Position numbers and translations under genes: made by a program | Notes under the pieces: generated by a model | What the model was told of the DNA's origin: nothing | What the model saw: the letters and a program-made list of their open reading frames with translations, nothing else | The model's database searches: none | Assembly (NCBI GenBank): GCA_016165875.1 | Contig: JABBOT010000013.1 | Span: 15,427,543 to 15,491,542 of the forward strand | Direction of reading: 5' to 3' | DNA length: 64,000 nt | Source: Acanthopleura granulata | Lineage: Eukaryota > Mollusca > Polyplacophora > Chitonida > Chitonidae | Shown: piece after piece, positions 34,020 through 46,854 of the stretch | Position numbering within the stretch: the first letter of the stretch is position 1 | Layout of the letters: every line of letters begins with the position of its first letter

Positions 34020-34815
34020 TGACAATCTCAACTCAGCTAGTGATTTGATCATGCCTAAATATTTGCAGCATAACAATGAAATCCTTGTGTATAGCATTAC
34101 TTCAGAAGACTTTTTGACATTTCTGATTGACCTTCTGGAGATCTGCAACCCATTGAACATTGGAGATCCAGTATTAAGATCTCATCCTTTGCTCTAATCA
34201 ACCAATTTAAAAAGCAGTGGAAGTGATGTATAACTTCTGGAATGGTGAGGTTTTTCTGTTGTTTTTTTTTCGCCAGTAGTAGGGGAAATGGTAAATTTAA
34301 TGTTTAAAGTGAATTTCTGTTGCTTAACAAAATAACACATTTACAGATATTACCTCTACATACATCAATCTCTGCTGTCATGAATTTGAAAAGTTTGATG
34401 TTTACGGAATTCCAAAGATTCAAGCATTGTGTATGTTCAGAAGTTTAAAGGTTAGAAATATTTGAAGGCTTGGAGTTAATGGGATGTCAAAAATTGAGAA
34501 GGGTTTATGGAATTCCATAATTTTGAAGCTGGTGAAATATCAAAGTTTGAGGTCTACATGTGTGTGTTTTAGATTTCTAACATTAAATCATCCAAATCGT
34601 ATCCAACTCAGGCTATGTGTAATCAAATGCTTGAGAAACTGACCATGGGCAGTTATGGTATTACAGATTCCCCAACAGCATTGTTTCACCTTCAAGACAC
34701 TATGCTGCAGAATTTCTGTTTTGTGGTTTTTATGTGCCTTGAACTGATAAAGAAGTTTTGCATGCTGTAGACTTAAATATAATCAAATGAAGATATACTG
34801 GGTTGGAAAAGAGCA
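34020..34815. other. No recognised feature
   Basis: AT-rich unique sequence. Confidence 0.4.
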
Positions 34816-34956
34816 TTTTGGGAAGGTCTGCCAGCAATCTGTGGATGGTCGTGGGTTTTCCCCCGGTTTCCTCCCACCATAATGCTGGCCACCGTCATAT
34901 AAGTGAAATATTCTTGAGTACAGTGTAAAACACCAATCAAATAAATAAATAAATAT
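34816..34956 (+). mobile_element. SINE family A, 5'-truncated
   Basis: GGGAAGGTCTGCCAGCAATC to a tail of AAATAAATAAATAAATA. The 3' domain is close to consensus. Confidence 0.9.
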
Positions 34957-35039
34957 AAATGTAAAATAAGTGTTGTTGCAAAACGCTGATCAGATGACAG
35001 GAACATCGGTTACTTACATTCAGTCTTACTGTGATTTCA

Positions 35040-35047
35040 TGACGTCA
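35040..35047. promoter_or_regulatory. CRE palindrome TGACGTCA
   Basis: A single full site just downstream (plus) of a truncated SINE. Isolated, so significance is low. Confidence 0.3.
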
Positions 35048-35349
35048 CTATTCCATCTGCGGAGAATGGAATGAAATGTACATGTAAGCATGTATTTTGC
35101 ACAAAGTTTGCCGAGTGACCTTCAACATCTATATATGGTGATACTCATTACTTTTTGTGCGTATGTTATCTTTTTTAGGTCAAAATGAAACAATTTGGAA
35201 AATTACTTAAAAAATTGCTGAAAACAGAAAATCGCAAGATACCGAGAGTGACATTTTCTGAAAGTACATATGTTGGCCATTGGAGGAAAAATACAAAGTG
35301 TTCAGTTTAAATTAAAGAAACCAAAAATTTATGATAATTCTCCAGTATA

Positions 35350-36015
35350 GTCTCTTTGAGATAAAAGACATCTCATCACTGAGGTACTTCTTCTTTAAAA
35401 AGACAATAAAATTCCCTCTTGAATGTAAAAACCTGTGTGAAATTGTATGAATTTGTTGCTGAATTGTATGTTGGAAGTGCGGAGTATTGTGCTTCCGACT
35501 AGGGATCTGAAGGCGCCCATGTTTTTAAGCTTATTAGGGATGGGCCAATCAGAGAGCTGGGAAGTATCAGCTGATTATAAGCTATGACGTAAATGTTTGA
35601 GTTGTCTGTCAATATAACATGTACATGTAATAACATAGGGACGACACATTGTTTTAATGATACATGTTTTCATTACAACAAGTACATTTGTGAACAACAC
35701 TGGAAAGTATTTCCAAACCATTGTGCTGTTTCAGGAGTAAGTTTCTGGATCATTTCATTTTATAAACTGACATATATACTTCAGTTACAAACATAACCCT
35801 AACAGCTTACTACAGTCTCAGGTGGCAAGAGTGTTCGGGGCTTGGAACAATTACAGCAAAGGCAGAATGGCTACGTTTTATGCTATCTGACGGAGCACGA
35901 TCAGATGTTTCCACTGTTGTGGTAACTGTTAGAAAAAATACTTTACTGAAATAAACATAATATTGTGGAACATTTTTGGCAAACTTAACTTAGAGCACGA
36001 GGTGTCTTTGGCTTT
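35350..36015 (-). repeat. Unclassified interspersed element E, copy 2
   Basis: The reverse complement of this interval matches 7085-7675 block by block, with some indels (it has an extra stretch of roughly 60-80 bp in the middle). Orientation is opposite to copy 1. Confidence 0.75.
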
Positions 36016-36029
36016 AATAAAATCCCACA

Positions 36030-36575
36030 ATCTTGAGAACTGTTGTGCATGTTTGACAGACAAGTTGCCTACTAATATGTAAATTAGTGCAGTTGACCTG
36101 AAGGTTTTATGAAATCCTCTAATGTTGTAAGATTGTTTGCAATTTGCAGCTGCAGTGATGCAGCATGGTTTTGTTCTTCACTGGCTCCATACATACTCAT
36201 GAGCGCCTCTACCCTTGACCAATCTTCAGATATTTTGTAAAATGCTCTCCAGCCACATGCCTGGAAATGCCTGTAGTATGTTACTAGGTTATTTTATTAC
36301 CCAATGATGCTGAAGTGTTGAAAGACACAAAACTGTATCCTGTGCATTTTTATTCAAGCGTTGATCAACATTAAAAATCAACTTTAAAATGATGTTATGA
36401 AAATATATGTGAAGATCTGACCACAATATTAAGAGTTTTATTTGTCTATCTCATTGGAATGGTGGCTCTTACCAAAGTACACTGTATGCCTTGAAATCGA
36501 AACATACATTAAATTGTGATTAAAGATATTAAAGTATATTTGTTCATGATGTACGATTAAATACTGTATTTAATA
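36030..36575. other. No recognised feature
   Basis: AT-rich unique sequence. Confidence 0.4.
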
Positions 36576-36577
36576 AA

Positions 36578-36749
36578 CTCTGATTTTCCCAGCCAGGTAC
36601 ATGGACTAGAGTAACTGCCAGGCTCTGATTTTCCCAGCCAGGTACATGGACTAGAGTAACTGCCAGGCTCTGATTTTCCCAGCCAGGTACATGGACTAGA
36701 GTAACTACCAGGCTCTGATTTTCCCAGCCAGGTACATGGACTAGAGTAA
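36578..36749. repeat. 45-bp minisatellite, nearly four identical copies
   Basis: Unit CTCTGATTTTCCCAGCCAGG followed by TACATGGACTAGAGTAACTG and CCAGG. Only one base differs among copies, so expansion is recent. Confidence 0.95.
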
Positions 36750-36907
36750 AATCCTATTGGAAAAATGAAAGTATATACATTTTATGACCTGTATTTGGGA
36801 CTAAAAATGAGCTTTTTTGATTCCAGTTTTTGAAATGTTAAATATCATACATGTGCATTTACATGTCTCTGATAAAAGTATAGCCTGAAAGTAATCATGA
36901 GATGATT

Positions 36908-36928
36908 TTTTTTTTTTTTTTTTTTTTT
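36908..36928. repeat. Poly-T tract
   Basis: About 21 consecutive T. Confidence 0.9.
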
Positions 36929-36989
36929 AATGAATACTGCTCTCTTCGGTATAACAGACCAAAATTATGTTGGTTTCAGCGTAATTTGT

Positions 36990-37850
36990 CCAAGCTGGTT
37001 CGTTCATTCTTGACCTAAAACCTTACGAGTGCCTCTGTTTCAGGGTGACTGAGTCTTTAAGGGTGAGGGGTCATTTATAATTGTAAAGGTGTTAGACTCG
37101 CTGGCCTATTCCAGAGTTTTAAGTATTAGCGAGAGAATTAGCCCTTATGATTGGAGTTAACTTTGTTTATGCTGATCGCTGTCGGCTGGTCATTTCTCAA
37201 TTCACAAATCCTCACAAGTGACCATAAGTCTGGCCGGCTGACCAATGGAAATCAGTATATATCCGAACAATCTGTATTGGAAATCTAATTGCGCATTGTC
37301 TGTGAACCCGGGTGAGGCGAAACTGCGTGCCCGTCTTTGGGGACTCGTAAAGAGCGTGGCCTTTTGCTCCTGGCGCCGTCCAGAAATGTGGAAAGGATGT
37401 ACTTTTTGCGAGTGAAAGTTTTTGGACCCGGGTTCTCTGGGGAATTCTGGGAAGGCTGGTCGAGACACGGGGCCTGTCTCGTATGTGTGATTAAGGGGGA
37501 GGTTTTGCGTTCCTGACCACACCAGGAAATTGCCCGTTTCTCCCTGGACTCTTGCTTGGCCGGTCTCCTCAATCTATCTTCCTTTGCAAAATTGCATTTA
37601 GACAGGAAATGTTTTCTGTACCGGGGAGCTGTTCGTCTGGTCAAGTCTTTGACCGCTCTCCTAAAGCCCGATTTCCTGGTCAGTTGATCTGATGACCACT
37701 GTGCATGTAAACGGTGTATCTGAGCAGCACAAGGCTCTGGCTGTATGTGGCCTCGCACACACGCCAACCTACTAAGTACCATCATCTACCACAGCCCGCT
37801 CAACAACTTACTGTGCTTGTAATACACTTTCTGGACCTCCAACATATCAC
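36990..37850. other. Repeat-free island with a 166-codon minus frame
   Basis: G/C-richer than its surroundings, with no repeats. The minus-strand frame at 37785-37285 (166 codons, very basic) is the longest non-repeat open frame in the window but shows no domain, no start context worth noting and no splice support. Words such as TGTGATTAAGGGGG and TGACCACACC fit homeodomain and RUNX-type sites, so a regulatory element is the likelier reading. Confidence 0.2.
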
Positions 37851-38039
37851 GGTGCATGGAATGTCTTAAAGCGAATTAATGAAATATTAATATTAGCTTG
37901 ATGCCACTTTATAACCAGTATTTAAACCATATCATGGCAAAAAATTGTTTCAGTTAGGAAATGTAGAATTTCGCTTTAAGCATCAGTTAAAATATGTGTG
38001 TGTTTAATATATAGTTAATTCTGTCAGTTAACCTGATTA

Positions 38040-38480
38040 ACCTTAGATTCGTGCCACAGTCTGTTTAAGGTTTGCCTCCCAGTTTGCCTCTCAGTTATGT
38101 AGAGTGTTTATAAATCTCATTCAGTTTTGATTCGTGCTATTGTGTATTTAAGACTTTCCTCCCTGACTCAGCTTTAGGAAATTTCATAAATCTCATTCAG
38201 TTTAAATTCATACCACTGTGTATTTTTCATTTTACTCCCTGGCTTAAACTTATGGAGCTTTATAATCTGATTCAGTTTAGATTCGTGCCACTGTGTACTT
38301 ATGATTGTCCTTCCTGGCTCAGTTGGGTAGAGTGTGGGAAAATGTGATTCAGTTAAGAATCGTGCCACTGTATTTTTAAGATTTTCCTTCCCTGGCTCAG
38401 TTTTATGAAGTGTTTATAAATCTGATTCAGTTTAGATTCATACCACAGTATATTTAAGATTGTCCCCCCTGGCTCAGTTG
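38040..38480. repeat. Diverged tandem repeat, unit about 77 bp
   Basis: About six copies of ATTCAGTTTAGATTCGTGCC followed by ACTGTGTATTTAAGAT and CCCTGGCTCAG words. Confidence 0.8.
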
Positions 38481-38539
38481 TGTGGAGTGTAGCACTAGAG
38501 AGCACTTGCACCAGTGCAATATGGTAGAATCCATGAATT

Positions 38540-39660
38540 CAGGTTTAATGCAAGCTGCGCGGTGTGGCTGGGATGCAACCTCTGCCTCTCAATCAGACCT
38601 TCTTCATCTCTCTGGCTTGACATTTTTCTTGACGTTTGGCTTGACATTTGACTTTAACTGTTTTCCCATTTTTCTGTACCAGGAATAAATGATGGCAGCC
38701 AGCCATAGAAGTGAAATACATCTAAAGATATTTAATATACAGATATTAAAAATTCATTTTCCAAAAAATATTACATAAAGAAGGATATATGTTTTTTAGT
38801 TGAATGTTTACCTGTTTGCTTGATTGGTTTGCCACAAGAATACTTCATTGTTATAATGGTAGTCGGGATCGTGAAGCAGCAGGGGACCAGGCAGTTTAGA
38901 GAAAACAATTCAAGGAGTGTGGAGGAAATCAAACTGAGCGGTAGAGGAAACCGGTCTGACCTCTGAGGAAACATAGCAGAGCTCAGGAGAAACTGAATGA
39001 AGCCTTGAGGCAGAGCCAAGAATTAAAACCCCAGGTACCCACACTAGACACAAGACCATCCTCTCTGACATTATGCTGCGGACAAGGGAGTGGGAGCCGG
39101 ATTCATCCACAACACCTCAATGGTCACAGACCCCTGACCTGACTTTAGACTGTCTAGACCACACGACCGTTGACGACCCCCAATTTTCGCACAAAGTGTC
39201 AAAATATATGGCATGGCAATAGTGTGAAAAGATCAAGAAATTACTGGTGTAATGGTCGTTATTAGAGAGTGTCACACCATAAATGTTATAATGGCTTTGG
39301 TTAGGGAAAATTGGGCGTGATGAGGATGTGTGTTGAATTATCTATCGGTTTGTGCATCTGGACGAGTTAATGGACAAATACAAAATCAGATAGATAATTT
39401 CTTGTACATGAATTTACCTCAGAATGTTTTGGAAGTATAAGAAAAAGGGTGAACGCTCACTGGTTATGTCCGTGACTTTTAACCCTGAGAAAAACAAGGT
39501 GACTGTTCAATCCCACCATTGGGCAGGGATTTTTTACCCCCACTGAAACATTCATTTTAGGACCTTTTGTTGGAGTATGCAATCAATGGCACCCATGGGG
39601 CAATTTTAACATTCCACCACCATGCAAATCTGTATTTCACTTCTCAGAAAACTTTATCTC
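38540..39660. other. Mostly unassigned; possible decayed SINE remnants
   Basis: ATGGCAGCCAGCCATAGAAG (38691) and CTTGATTGGTTTGCC (38819) resemble family A words but are too decayed to delimit. Confidence 0.3.
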
Positions 39661-39667
39661 TAGCTTC

Positions 39668-39917
39668 CTGGGGGCTCTGTGGCCTAAGGGAGTATAGCTC
39701 TAGTGTAGCATGATGACCCAGGTGCCTCTCACCAATGTAATCGCTGTAAGATCATGCCCAGCTCACGCTGGCCTCCTCTCCAGCTGTACATGGGAAGGTC
39801 TGCCAGCTACCTGGCGATGGTCGTGGAGGTTGCCCAGGGCTCTGCCCAGTTTCTTCCCGCCGTAAAATATTCTTGAGTATAGCATAAAACACCAATCAAA
39901 TAAATAAATAAATAAAC
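39668..39917 (+). mobile_element. SINE family A, near full length, diverged head
   Basis: GGGGGCTCTGTGGCCTAAGG as head remnant, CCTCTCACCAATGTAATCGC, GGGAAGGTCTGCCAGCTACC, and a tail of AAATAAATAAATAAATAAAC. Confidence 0.9.
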
Positions 39918-40407
39918 TTGCCACAGGTTGGTGGTTTATACTTTGCTCTTTGATTATCTCTATGGGTAAGACTGACCATAATTGTATGTGAATTATTGAA
40001 GAGTATGAGGAGGACAACATCAAATAAACAAACAAAATGGAAAATGAACTTTAAGAAGAAATTTTTGTTTTTATACAGTTTTATTGTGAAACAGTTCCTA
40101 TGTCATTTTTTGTAACTTATTTTTTTTTCCATTGCAGTTACCGGTAGATTTTGTTTCCATCTATTAAGATATATATTTATTTGTTTATTTATTTATTCAT
40201 GAATGCTGCTGCACCATGTTATATCCATGCAAAAATTTATGGTAAAACAGAAAGGATATCGAAAATGGCGCTAAGCTTGAGCTTAGGTTGAGTTCACTTG
40301 TCAGGTGACCATTGCTGTCTTGACTCCAAAAATGGAAGGCAATACATTGTGTCAGTAATCTTTTACTTAGGGAGATCAATCCACATTTAAAGTGTATGTA
40401 CATAACG

Positions 40408-40463
40408 CTCTTGTTCTCCAAAGTGTCCTTGTTCTCCAAAGTGTCCTTGTTCTCCAAAGTGTC
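40408..40463. repeat. 18-bp repeat, three copies
   Basis: CTTGTTCTCCAAAGTGTC three times, directly upstream of a SINE fragment. Confidence 0.95.
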
Positions 40464-40582
40464 CGTACCTGCGGATGGCCTTGGGTTTCCGCAGCTTTCC
40501 TCTCACCTTAACACTTTTTGCCTGCACAGAAATGAAAAATTTCTGAGTACAGCACAAAACACCAATCAAATAAATGAATGAA
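40464..40582 (+). mobile_element. SINE family A, 5'-truncated, diverged
   Basis: ACCTGCGGATGGCCTTGGG to AAACACCAATCAAATAAATG. Confidence 0.8.
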
Positions 40583-40589
40583 GTGTTCA

Positions 40590-41400
40590 GGGAGAAAAAA
40601 AAAAAGAAATGGCTGAGTGTTATAATTTGCTACACGTATGTATGGCTATAACCGTGCGGATGTGTTAGGTGAGGGTGTAGTTTATGTGGTTAGGAGCTCA
40701 TGTTTAGTAAATATACATGTATATGTATGTGAATATAGGTTATGATTCACTGAAGGCATTGTTGTCTGACAGTAAGTGTTGTTTGTGCAGGCAAAGAGCC
40801 TAGGTAATAAAAATATTAATGATGTCATTATGACAGCTCAGTCAGTGTATTATTGATGTTCTCTGAGGCCCTCCATAGGTCATCAACACACACACACAGA
40901 GGCACACACACACAAACATTTACACAGTATACTGTTGGAACTCATATAAAATTTGAAAAATGAAAAACAAAAGACATAATAGTAGCCAAAGCAGTGTAAG
41001 GCAGAATGGCCTGATACTAAGTGTTTTGATTAAGCTGTAGCTATGTGATCTACAAATATGTACAAGACAGTTTGTACCCTTTGCATGTTGACTAACCCTT
41101 TACCATGAATAGAATTTTGGAATTTCTGTCCTACTGAGAAAGAGATAGTATATCGGGACAGAGATCGGAGAGTAGCAGGGTGGAATATTCCGTTTACTAA
41201 AGGTTACAAAATACAACATATCAGGAAGCAGAGAGAATTAAGCAAATTTTTCATTCGTCAGTAGGCAATGATCTCTGCATATTACAGCCTCAGTTGGGGT
41301 TGTCAGTTGATCAAAAGCACGCCTTATTTAAAGAATTCTCTATTTTCCTTTTGATCCACATTTGACTTGCCAATAAATTGCGGTATGTTATAAATTCTTG
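40590..41400. other. No recognised feature apart from a (CA)n run
   Basis: A short CA-rich microsatellite lies at about 40887-40913. The rest is unique AT-rich sequence. Confidence 0.4.
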
Positions 41401-41407
41401 ATGAGCA

Positions 41408-41672
41408 CTGAGGTGATCGTATTTTCACAGTTAGCAGTCCATTCAGACATCTTTTTTTTATCAAATTAAATGTGTGGAGGTGATCGTATTTTCACAGTTA
41501 GCAGTCCATTCAGACATCTTTTTTTTATCAAATTAAATGTGTGGAGGTGATCGTATTTTCACAGTTAGCCGTCCATTCAGACATCTTTTTTTTATCAAAA
41601 TAAATGTGTGGAGGTGATCGTATTTTCACAGTTAGCCGTCCATTCAGACATCTTTTTTCTATCAAAATAAAT
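41408..41672. repeat. 67-bp minisatellite, four copies
   Basis: Unit GAGGTGATCGTATTTTCACA followed by GTTAGCAGTCCATTCAGACA and a T-rich end. Copies 3 and 4 share GCCGTCC instead of GCAGTCC. Confidence 0.95.
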
Positions 41673-42271
41673 TAATAATTATTATGTGGTTATAATGCTA
41701 AGTTATCAGATTAATGTTTTAGCTGTATTTTTTCGGTGTCAGTCAAAAGTCTCACAGTCTCAGTTAACAGTCTAAAGAAAAAGGAGTTAAAGGACTACAA
41801 GTGGTTATAGTGAAATGAATTTTTGACTTGTTCTTAACTAATGGCTCCTCTTCTCCTGGCACCCTCTATTTCCCCTTGGAGCGTACTTCACAGTACCACT
41901 GGGTATAACACTAAACTCGGGAGGATCAGCAGTGGGTTAGGGGGATGTGTGGGTCAGTGTTGAAATCAGAAATGTGCAAAAAGTACCATAGAAATATTCT
42001 AACATCAGAAATGCACCTGCTACAGAAATTTATTTACCTGCAACTAGTGTATCGGTACTGGAAAATGTAGGCTAAAACAGTAAATAGGTTCATTTTACTT
42101 CCAGTGCACTAGTAGCCTCCAACAGTCAACAGATGCATTTTTCTACCGATGCGTTTTTTTTTTCTTTTGACCTTTTTTCAGCTTATTAATTCTGCAACAC
42201 AAGCCGTGTATCTGCAGTAGAAATCCACCTGCAGTAGAAGTGCGTCTGCAATAGAAGGTTAGAGTACCTGG

Positions 42272-42406
42272 TGTGAAGTGTTGCAAGAAATACAGAAATG
42301 CAAATGTGAAGTGTTGCAAGAAATACAGAAATGCAAATGTGAAGTGTTGCAAGAAATACAGAAATGCAAATGTGAAGTGTTGCAAGAAATACAGAAATGC
42401 AAATGC
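42272..42406. repeat. 33-bp minisatellite, four copies
   Basis: TGTGAAGTGTTGCAAGAAAT plus ACAGAAATGCAAA, nearly identical. As 33 is a multiple of three, frames stay open on both strands (plus reads CCKKYRNANVK per unit). Confidence 0.95.
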
Positions 42407-42579
42407 AGTAAAATATACATGTTCTTGTGCATACAAAAAATGTCCCTGTAATAGAAGTGTGTCTGCAGCATACACCGTGTATATGAACGACCATATTATT
42501 TGTGGAGATACTGCGTTTGTGCATCAGTTGTTCGCGGTACTGGCTCGCGGTACTGGCAAACTGTATGTACTTCTCTACA

Positions 42580-43480
42580 CGGGGTACGTTGACAGTTTGC
42601 TTGTATCCTTGATAGACCATCTGCGGAAATCACTTGGAGACTGAGGGACATCGTCAGCAGAAAGTGCTTGTTTGTGTTTTGAGATCTGTCAGGGGTGAGT
42701 GTTTTTGTCACAGCACTTGGTACCTTGGCCAACTGTATGCCTGTGACCGGGCAAAGCCCTCTCCCCAGGGGCAAACTTTGCGACCAGAGCCAAATTCATC
42801 CGCTTGAGTCTCTGGGAAATCAGAGGTAACGTTTGCTGACAGATGGGGGACTTGGAAATCACTCCATTTGTCATCCCTGCCAATACAAACGTCTGGCGGA
42901 CTTTTTCCACCAGGCTGTAATTTAATACTAAAATATAGTGGACATAAAACGTGTTGGTGGTAAGGCGTTAGTTGTCGCGCCCTGGCCGTCTCGTATTGTC
43001 ATATAGGTATAAATGATACATCCAGGCGTCTGGCCAATGTCGAGGGAGTCGTGTAGGGAGGTTAGGATGGCCGTGCTGACGTCTGACAGAAATACCCACG
43101 TCTTTTCCTCAATAATTGATGAACTCAAACCCCTTGTCCGCTGGACACACCGTCACCCTGGATGAAAACAAGGGGAGAGAACTCTACACTGGGATGTCAC
43201 AAACCTTTTGATAGTTTTTTTCTCTCTCTTAGTCCCCAAAGCATGGCAGCTATCAGACAGCGGAACGAGTGTTTTATTGCTCCCAGCGCACGGACAGGTT
43301 AAAGGATCTATATAAGTAATTGACGGAAGTGTACAGTTTGATAAAATGGATGGTTATACTTTGGCCATAAGAAAGGCGGAAAAAATATACTGCTCCCAAC
43401 AGGGGGCGCTGTCCAGCGTTGGTGGAATTTTATGACCAGCCGTAAATCAGCGCGTTACTCAGTTCCGTCGGCCAACTCTC
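42580..43480. other. Repeat-free island, candidate regulatory element
   Basis: Mixed-composition unique sequence without SINE or tandem repeat. No exon supported. Confidence 0.2.
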
Positions 43481-43848
43481 CTTACTTATAGACTTCTATT
43501 AATACAATGGATTGATTCCCTGTCATATAGAACTGATGTATTCTGTACTGGCTATTTCAGCTTAACAGTGGTGTAGTTCCATGCTAACATTATCGAACCA
43601 TACACGTAGTACTTAATTAACAGGTGTATCCTTATTTTTGAAAACTTATAAATTTGTTATTTGCTTGTTCAAGGTTAATTTGATGAAAAGTTACTTACTG
43701 ACTTATCTGTATAAACAGTAATAAAGGTTAAAGTACATTGTTAAACTGACAACTTGTTGACACTTAATTTGTGTGGCATTACTATACATTATGATGTCAT
43801 TGTACATTATTTGTGCTCATAACTGTGTAGATTGCTGTAATTATACTC

Positions 43849-44116
43849 AGAGGCCTCCGTGGCTCAGTTAGTTAGCGCGCTATAGCAGCACAATGACTCG
43901 AAGCCTCCCACCAATGCCGTCGCTGTGAGTTCAAGACCAGCTCATGCTGGCTTCCTCTCTGGCCGTACGTAGGAAGGTCTGCCAGCAACCTGCGGATGGT
44001 CGTGGGTTCCCCCCGGGCTCTGCTCGGTTTCCACCCACGATAGTGCTGGCTGCCGTCGTATAAGTGAAATACTCTTCAGTATGGCATAAAACACCAATCA
44101 AATAAATAAATAAATG
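43849..44116 (+). mobile_element. SINE family A, full length, close to consensus
   Basis: Head AGGCCTCCGTGGCTCAGTTA with A box, B box GTGAGTTCAAGACC, central domain CAGCAACCTGCGGATGGTCG, and tail AAATAAATAAATAAATG. An 8-bp target-site duplication, TTATACTC, lies at 43841-43848 and 44120-44127. Confidence 0.95.
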
Positions 44117-44119
44117 TAT

Positions 44120-44930
44120 TTATACTCCATAAATTCACCTGGGAAAAAACAAACAATTTTTAGAGATTCAAGGAAGGTAATAATAAATGTTTCTTTTGTG
44201 GGTCGTCAGTCTTTCCCATACACCAGTAGGATAACATTATATCTTCTCAAATAAGCATTAAAACACATCTTATTTGATGAATATATTCCAAGCCAAAAAA
44301 ATTTTCAACAGACAGCTCACTAGAACACCCACTTTCCTGCCAGAGGTGTGTTTGTGTTGGGGTCATAGAATTGTGACAGTGTTTCATTAAATTGGATCGT
44401 TTTATTTATTTTACTATTTTTTGGACTTCTTCAGAATTGCACTTGTTTCATTTTTTAAAGCCTTTGTTAGTTAGACTTCGATTATAAACACTATACATGG
44501 GTTATAAGTCCTTACCATGTTGTGGGGAAGTGAGAAAAAATGCTTCAGCCGTTTGAGGAGTTTGTCTAATCCATATGTGTTGTGAATTATGTGGATATAA
44601 TTGTTACAGAAATCCATTTCCAGTCAGCATTTGTGAAAGTCCTTGAGATAAAAGATCATTGCAAATGATATCCATAAAGAGAATTTCTTCAGTGTTTTGT
44701 GATAAGCTCTTTTTGTCAGAGTTTTCCGTCTTGATTTAGTTTTTTTACATTTGTTCTCAGAGCCTTCGTAACTTAATTCTTTACAATTTACAGACATTGC
44801 TTTAAGTGAAAATGATAGAAAACTTCATGTGAATTAGTTTTTATTATTTTTAAGACACAATGAACAATGGAAACTCATTAAATAGTGCACAGTGAACAAA
44901 GGTAGTTTCAGTGTTCGCGCAAGATCTTTT
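44120..44930. other. No recognised feature
   Basis: AT-rich unique sequence. Confidence 0.4.
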
Positions 44931-45560
44931 ATTTTTCATCTGCTTAGTCTAAAATGAATACTGAAACTGACGCAGACTTCATCCGATCATTTCTGATTTT
45001 TTTAAACTTCATAAAGTAGGGGAAGAAAAATATCCATTAAGGAGCGATGGCTTGACATTTACCTGACTCGTTCAAATTGACGACACTAATTACAAGTCGC
45101 ATCATCCCATCTGTGTATTATTTAAGGTCTGATACATGACTTCACCTGCGCGTAATTTTTACCATTCGCAATAACAATACCCAAAGAGACAAGTCATTTG
45201 TTTTCCCGACAGGTATCTTTTACACTGACCTGTCTGATGTGCAAGGTGATACCGATGTTGAAATTGTTTATTGGGTAGGAATACCCGTTAGCCAATTGCG
45301 GTTTATGATCGAGGCATCGTGCCACGACGGACAGTAATTAACCGTGGGACGTGTAAACATATGTGGATGATATAAGAGCTGCGGGGTAGAGGAAACATCT
45401 AGCTTCTGCATCAGATGGCGCATGGAGAAATGAAATATCTACTTTAGATTGAAAAGTCCAATGATAATTTGTTCTTTGATTAGCCCTGATCAAATCTAAG
45501 CCAGCCCCCTGTCCACCACTAAAATTTATGTCTTTAGTCCTCAGCAACATTTACAGGAGC
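44930..45560. other. Repeat-free island with two TAATTA sites; source of an exact duplication
   Basis: Unique sequence with TAATTA at 45087-45092 and 45335-45340 (homeodomain-type core). The segment 45400-45479 recurs exactly at 47114-47193. Candidate conserved regulatory element, by composition only. Confidence 0.3.
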
Positions 45561-46069
45561 TCCCCTCATGTTTGATATATGTATATGAGTGGTGAAAAAA
45601 AAAATTAACTGGTCTTTCTACAGATATAGACTATATTTTTATGTTTTCTGTCTATCTTCCTTTAATTGTTGAAAGTCTCCTTTTCAAATTATAATATTTT
45701 TTGATATACATGTACATGTAGCATGCCTTTGTTTATATAAGTTGGTGTGTTTAGTGGAAGAAAGCATATTTCCATATTTATTTCTTTAAAATCTAGTTAA
45801 ACTTTTAACACAAGAGTTTGGGAATTGAATTTATTTATTTGTCGGTTTTCATAAAAAATATTAGTTCTTTTCAGGGTATACAATGTCTGATTTCAGAGAT
45901 GTAATTGATAAGGTTTAATATCACTATTTGTATGAACTTTACAGTTATGATAGGTAGTAATATTTGGATGGCTTCATTTATATACTATGTTACAATATGT
46001 TTTGGCCCTGGAGATCTGATTTAATTTTGCCTGTAAAATTTTGATTTGGTTGAAATTTTTGAACGTATT

Positions 46070-46480
46070 CTGATGGCGGTGTGATGAAGTTCCGTGGTTG
46101 GATGAAGTTTGATGGTGTGATGAAGATTAACAGAGGTTAAACTTACTGAGTTTACTGATGGGATTGAGCTTATTGGTTGGATGAAGTTTAAGGGTTGGAT
46201 GGAATGTTAGGTCACAATGAATTGTATGGTTGAAATGAAGTGTAAAGGATGGGATGAGATGTAAGAGACGGGATGAAGTTTAAGGGTGGGATGAATTGTA
46301 AGGTTGGGATAAAGTGTAAGAGATAGGATGAAATGTAAGGGATGGGTTGAAGGGTAAGGATGGGATGAAGTTTAAGGGTGGGATGAAATTTAACAGTGGG
46401 ACAAAGTTTAATAGTGGGATTTGGTTTAAGGGTGGAATTGAATTTAAGGAGGAAGTGAAGTAAAATGATATGAAGAAGTG
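46070..46480. repeat. Diverged GGATGAAGT(TTAAGG) tandem repeat
   Basis: A loose ~20-24-bp period of GGGATGAAGTTTAAGGGT-type words, about 15-18 copies. Confidence 0.75.
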
Positions 46481-46854
46481 TAATGTTGGGATTTCATTAA
46501 ATGGTAGATAATGGATTAATAGGATTATTGTTGAACCTTATTATATGGTTGCATTTGAAATGAATGGTAGCACTTTTAATGGTGTGGTAAACTGTGTGGC
46601 TCAATCACAGATGCTGTGGTGTATATGTGCTACAAATAGCATTGAATTCATGGGATAAATTTAAGTGGCTGGCCTGAATTATTTGGTGTTATTTGACAAT
46701 TGGTCTAAATTGGATTTTTATGACAAGATGCATGAGGTTAGTTTCATCTGTAAGTTTATCTTTCATTAACATATTAGGAGGCTGTTTAATAATGGAGTAC
46801 AGGGATTTTAATGTTTTGCATTTACTGTTCTGCAGCGGACATTTAGCATTGTAG

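Noticed and set aside
40140..40171. Terminal exon after a strong acceptor (TTTTTTTTTCCATTGCAG)
   Set aside because: Only nine codons to a stop and no partner exon; pyrimidine runs followed by AG are common in this AT-rich DNA.
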